From NCBI GenBank assembly GCA_910583985.1, contig CAJTYA010000007.1, positions 67,955 to 131,954 of the forward strand: DNA of 64,000 nt. The letters are read 5' to 3'. The position numbers were made by a program, and so were the translations under genes. Below the pieces are notes generated by a model that saw only the letters and a program-made list of their open reading frames with translations, searched no databases and had not been told where the DNA came from. The first letter of the stretch is position 1. Every line of letters begins with the position of its first letter. The DNA is from an uncultured Alistipes sp. GTDB lineage: Bacteria; Bacteroidota; Bacteroidia; Bacteroidales; Rikenellaceae. Of the stretch, positions 60,955 to 64,000 are shown piece by piece.

Positions 60955-62172
60955 CTACTGCGCCCAGAGCCGGACCAGATGGACGATCGTCTGCATGGCC
61001 CGCTGCATCGTATCGAGCGAACAATACTCGAACTTGCCGTGAAAATTCATCCCTCCCGTAAAGAGGTTCGGACACGGCAGGCCCATATAGGAAAGACGCG
61101 CCCCGTCGGTCCCGCCCCGGATGGGCCGCACGACGGGCGTCACGCCGGCCTCGCGCATGGCCTCCTCGGCCTTGGCGATCACTTCGGGATAGGGCTCGAC
61201 CATCTCGCGCATGTTGTAATACTGGTCCTTGAGTTGCAGGTCGATCACGCCCTCCCCGTATTTTTCGGCGAGCAGCGCCACGACGTGCGACAGATACGCT
61301 TTCTTGGCCTCGAACTTCTCGCGCGAATGGTCGCGGACGATGTATTCCATCGACGCGTTTTCGACGGTGCCTTCCATCCCCACCAAATGATAGAACCCCT
61401 CGTACCCCTCGGTATGTTCGGGCCTCTGCTCGGCGGGAAGCATCGCTTGGATTTCGCAGGCCACGCACAAGGCGTTGATCATCTTGTCCTTGGCATAGCC
61501 GGGGTGGATGTTGCGACCCTGCACGGCGATCTTGGCCGAAGCCGCATTGAAATTCTCGTATTCGAGCTCGCCCTCGAACCCGCCGTCCATCGTATAGGCG
61601 AATTTCGCCCCGAAGCGCTCCACGTCGAAGAAATCGACGCCCCGGCCGATCTCCTCGTCGGGCGTGAAGCCGATGCGGATCTTGCCGTGCGCGATTTCGG
61701 GATGCGTCGTCAGGTATTCGGCCGCCGTCATAATTTCGGCGATGCCCGCCTTGTCGTCGGCGCCCAGCAATGTCGTGCCGTCGGTCGTGACGAGCGTGTG
61801 TCCGCGGAAAAACGACAGTTCCGGGAAATCGGCCACGCGCATCGTGAGCGAGTCGTTGAGCACAATGTCGCCCCCGTCGTAATGCTCCACGATGCGGGGC
61901 CGCACGTCCGCACCCTTCATGTCGGGGCTCGTATCGACGTGGGAAATAAACCCGATCACCGGTTTCGACTCATACCCCGGCGTGGCGGGAATCGTCCCCG
62001 TGACATAGCCGTTCGCGTCGATTTCGACCTCGGTCAGGCCGAGCGAAAGCATCTCCTCGGCCAGATGGTTCAACAGCACGAGCTGACGCGCCGTCGAGGG
62101 AAACGTCTCGCTGTCGGGATCGCTCTGCGTATCGAATCCCACGTATTTCAAAAAACGTTCTTTGAGTTCCAT
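60955..62172 (-). CDS. pepT: Peptidase T (tripeptide aminopeptidase)
   Basis: A 405-residue M20B metallopeptidase cleaving the N-terminal residue from tripeptides in the cytoplasm. Zinc ligands: His in FISHVDTSPD, Asp in LGADDKAGIAEIM, Glu-Glu in FTPDEEIGRGVDFFDVERFG, Asp in AYTMDGG, His near the end in TGGMNFHGKFE. RPIRGGTDGARLS is the typical dimer and substrate region. The start at 62172 gives MELKERFLKYV, as in PepT. Confidence 0.95.
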   Translation of the reverse strand: MELKERFLKYVGFDTQSDPDSETFPSTARQLVLLNHLAEEMLSLGLTEVEIDANGYVTGTIPATPGYESKPVIGFISHVDTSPDMKGADVRPRIVEHYDGGDIVLNDSLTMRVADFPELSFFRGHTLVTTDGTTLLGADDKAGIAEIMTAAEYLTTHPEIAHGKIRIGFTPDEEIGRGVDFFDVERFGAKFAYTMDGGFEGELEYENFNAASAKIAVQGRNIHPGYAKDKMINALCVACEIQAMLPAEQRPEHTEGYEGFYHLVGMEGTVENASMEYIVRDHSREKFEAKKAYLSHVVALLAEKYGEGVIDLQLKDQYYNMREMVEPYPEVIAKAEEAMREAGVTPVVRPIRGGTDGARLSYMGLPCPNLFTGGMNFHGKFEYCSLDTMQRAMQTIVHLVRLWAQ

Positions 62173-62196
62173 ATCGTTCCTGTTTACAATCGTATT

Positions 62197-62204
62197 CAAA
62201 CATA
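62197..62204 (-). promoter_or_regulatory. Putative -7 element for pepT
   Basis: Minus-strand TATGTTTG matches TAnnTTTG, 25 bases before the start. Another TATATTTG lies at 62282-62289. Upstream halves not found. Confidence 0.45.
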
Positions 62205-62416
62205 CGGAATATATTCGTCGAGAAGAACAGCGAACCTCCGGCGAAGGCCCGGTGCGCGGCGGCAGGGCCGGTTCTTCGAAACAAATATAGGAAATATCCT
62301 TATCCTTTCGGGTGTCAGAACGTAAAACCGGCACAAAAAGTCAATCGTCCGACCCGGTCGTAACGAACCCCGCGTACTCCCTTTTCGCTTCGTTCCATCC
62401 GCAGAAAATCGCCGCG

Positions 62417-62955
62417 CTACCGGCAGCAACCGATACCGAAACTGACCGCTCGGCGTCTATCGAGCCGAACGGACAAACCCACCTCCAGCCGGACATAGAA
62501 GCCTCCGTCGGTGCCGTACACCCACACATCGCCCTCTTGGGGTCGGTATGTCTCGCTCATTTCATAATCGACTTGCACGTTTACCGGATCGAATCCGACG
62601 TCCGCCGAAACATACGGCGTAACCTTCGATTCGAGCAGCGCATACCGCCCTCTGGCGAACAAGGGAACGGACATGCTGAAAAAATCACCGACCGTATTGG
62701 CATAGAACGCGACACCGCCGCCTACAAACCAATGTTCGTCGAACGTATAACCGCCTACTGTCGTCAGTGCTCCCCCCCCGAAAGGTCGATTCGACTTCCG
62801 CATTTCGTGAACGCCCCCGCCTCAAGCATAAAATTGCCTCCCCTGTACGGTTTTTCGGGCACATGGCGAGCTTCTACGACCGTTGTCAATACCGAAAGAC
62901 AAAAAAGCAGAACAAGGCCGAACTTCCCCAAACACACGGGCGCATTCCGTTTCAT
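62417..62955 (-). pseudogene. Outer-membrane-barrel-like gene, frameshifted at a run of eight G
   Basis: The frame opens with a signal peptide (MKRNAPVCLGKFGLVLLFCL and on, cleaved near VEA) and continues to about residue 58, then stops at 62764. The next frame carries on at once: LTTVGGYTFDEHWFVGGGVA, then FARGRYALLESKVTPYVSAD, and ends AVSFGIGCCR. That is the alternating pattern of a small beta-barrel porin-like protein. Between them lies a G tract of eight (C at 62772-62779 on the plus strand). One more G would join both parts into about 179 residues. It may be phase variable, inactivated or a sequencing slip. Confidence 0.7.
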
Positions 62956-63176
62956 CGTCAGATTCCAAGGTTTCCGTAGACGATACATTTCTGTTTCGAC
63001 GTACCGACGTGCCTTTCCGGGACGCCGCCGTCCCGCCCCCTCCGAACGGGAACACCGAGGAAACGGTCCGAAAACACAGGACCGGCAAATCCCGACACCC
63101 GAACGAAAGCACGAACACATGCCACGGCCTTACGGTTCGGAATCATCGCTCCGCAAACGGACCGCACGTCCTCCCC
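62956..63176. other. Short gene-free segment before the OPT gene
   Basis: About 220 bases between two minus-strand genes; nothing recognised. Confidence 0.35.
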
Positions 63177-64000
63177 TTACTTCTTCCCGGTGCGGAAACT
63201 GTCCCACACGAAATAGGCGATCAATGCGACGTACATCGCCACGGCCAACACCTCGGCTCCCGTCGTCGCGTTCCATGCGGCAGCGAACCAGTCGGCTCCG
63301 AAATATTTCAGCAGTGCGCTCACCACACCCATCAGTGCGCCGCCGGCGATAAAGCCCGATGCGATGAGCGTGCCGCGTTCACGCCGCGCCTTGTTCGTCT
63401 TTTCGTCCTTGCCGCGGCTGCCCACGTACCAACTGACGAGCCCGCCGATGAGCAGCGGCGTATTGAGTTCCAGCGGAATGAACATACCCAATGCGAAGGC
63501 TAACGCAGGCACGCCGATCATCGTCAGCACCAAGGCCAGCGCCGCCCCGGCGAAATAGAGCATCCACGGTGTCGAACCGCCCTCCATCAGAGGCTTGATG
63601 ACGGCGGCCATCGCATTGGCCTGCGGAGCGACTAATGCGCCCTCGCCCACGAAACCGTAGGTCTTGTCGAGAATCATGATGACGCCGGCGACCGTCGCGG
63701 CCGAAACGGCCGTACCCAGAAATTTCCATCCTTCCTGCTTCGCAGGCGTCGTACCGAGCCAATAACCGATCTTCAGGTCCGTCACGAACGCTCCGGCCAT
63801 CGAGAGGGCCGTGCAGACCACTCCGCCGATAATCATCGCCGCGGTCATGCCGCTCGTTCCGCTCAGCCCGGCGCTCACGAGCACGAGCGAGCTGAGGATC
63901 AAGGTCATCAACGTCATGCCCGATACGGGATTCGTCCCGACGATCGCGATGGCGTTGGCCGCCACGGTCGTGAACAGGAACGAGATGACGAAGACGATCA
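63177..64000 (-). CDS. OPT-family transporter, C-terminal part (partial)
   Basis: The frame stays open to the window edge; 274 residues are seen, the 3' part of a gene of about 600-700 codons. About eight hydrophobic segments. NPVSGMTLMTLILSSLVL, then GYWLGTTPAKQE, and ERGTLIASGFIAGGALMGVV near the end match the OPT family of oligopeptide/metal-chelate importers found in Bacteroidetes. Many such proteins are cytoplasmic-membrane symporters for peptides. The N-terminal half lies beyond base 64000. Confidence 0.87.
   Translation of the reverse strand, partial: IVFVISFLFTTVAANAIAIVGTNPVSGMTLMTLILSSLVLVSAGLSGTSGMTAAMIIGGVVCTALSMAGAFVTDLKIGYWLGTTPAKQEGWKFLGTAVSAATVAGVIMILDKTYGFVGEGALVAPQANAMAAVIKPLMEGGSTPWMLYFAGAALALVLTMIGVPALAFALGMFIPLELNTPLLIGGLVSWYVGSRGKDEKTNKARRERGTLIASGFIAGGALMGVVSALLKYFGADWFAAAWNATTGAEVLAVAMYVALIAYFVWDSFRTGKK

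Noticed and set aside
1..64000. rRNA, tRNA, insertion sequence or phage genes
   Set aside because: No rRNA segments, tRNA TψC-arm patterns in a cloverleaf context, transposase or phage proteins were noticed. A tRNA scan would be decisive.

Overview
The window looks like chromosomal DNA of a GC-rich gut Bacteroidales, most likely an Alistipes-like member of the Rikenellaceae. That placement is inference. It rests on several matches to the Bacteroidetes promoter (TTTG, about 20 bases, TAnnTTTG), Bacteroidetes-style lipoproteins, a TonB-dependent receptor, NfnAB, the gene repertoire and high GC with long Arg/Pro-rich gene-free stretches. I saw no rRNA, tRNA, CRISPR array, transposase or phage gene.

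Layout. 1-7.6 kb: end of a CorC-type protein, then mtnA, the NfnAB pair, a DUF1573 protein, and bioB/bioD transcribed divergently from a compact promoter region. 8.0-12.0 kb: four adjacent genes of one unrecognised secreted/lipoprotein family (five modules). 12.7-18.2 kb: a PepSY-like protein, an MscS channel, and a stress/metal group (Mn-catalase, DUF892 ferritin-like protein, a 46-residue Lys-rich protein, VIT transporter). 18.6-23.6 kb: cytoplasmic alpha-amylase, S1/P1 nuclease, a lipoprotein resembling a glycoside hydrolase. 23.9-27 kb: cysK, metY and a divergent Lrp/AsnC regulator. 27.1-34.1 kb: a minus-strand redox cluster (two aldo/keto reductases, a flavodoxin, a membrane polyferredoxin, DUF1893, a monooxygenase-like protein, DUF362, an ECF S component).

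34.7-48.3 kb is the clearest functional unit: a small TonB receptor, a nucleoside hydrolase-FmdE fusion, crcB on the other strand, then ureABCEFGD, a urea channel and a NikMQO-type nickel importer. Together these supply urea entry, nickel uptake, nickel insertion and urea hydrolysis; the receptor and fusion protein may serve outer-membrane metal uptake (inference). 48.4-53.9 kb: a FUSC-MFS fusion and an O-antigen-ligase-like protein with two small genes. 55.2-58.0 kb: a second tandem family of three secreted paralogues with a DUF4329/JAB-like remnant lodged among them. 58.5-64 kb: an alkyltransferase-like protein, a small membrane protein, pepT, an outer-membrane-barrel-like gene broken at a run of eight G, and the 3' part of an OPT transporter.

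Two gene-free stretches (about 50.8-51.4 and 54.15-55.0 kb) contain diverged tandem repeats with units of roughly 170-215 bp. These repeats, the two private paralogue families, the G-tract gene and the fusion proteins are the least explained parts of the window.
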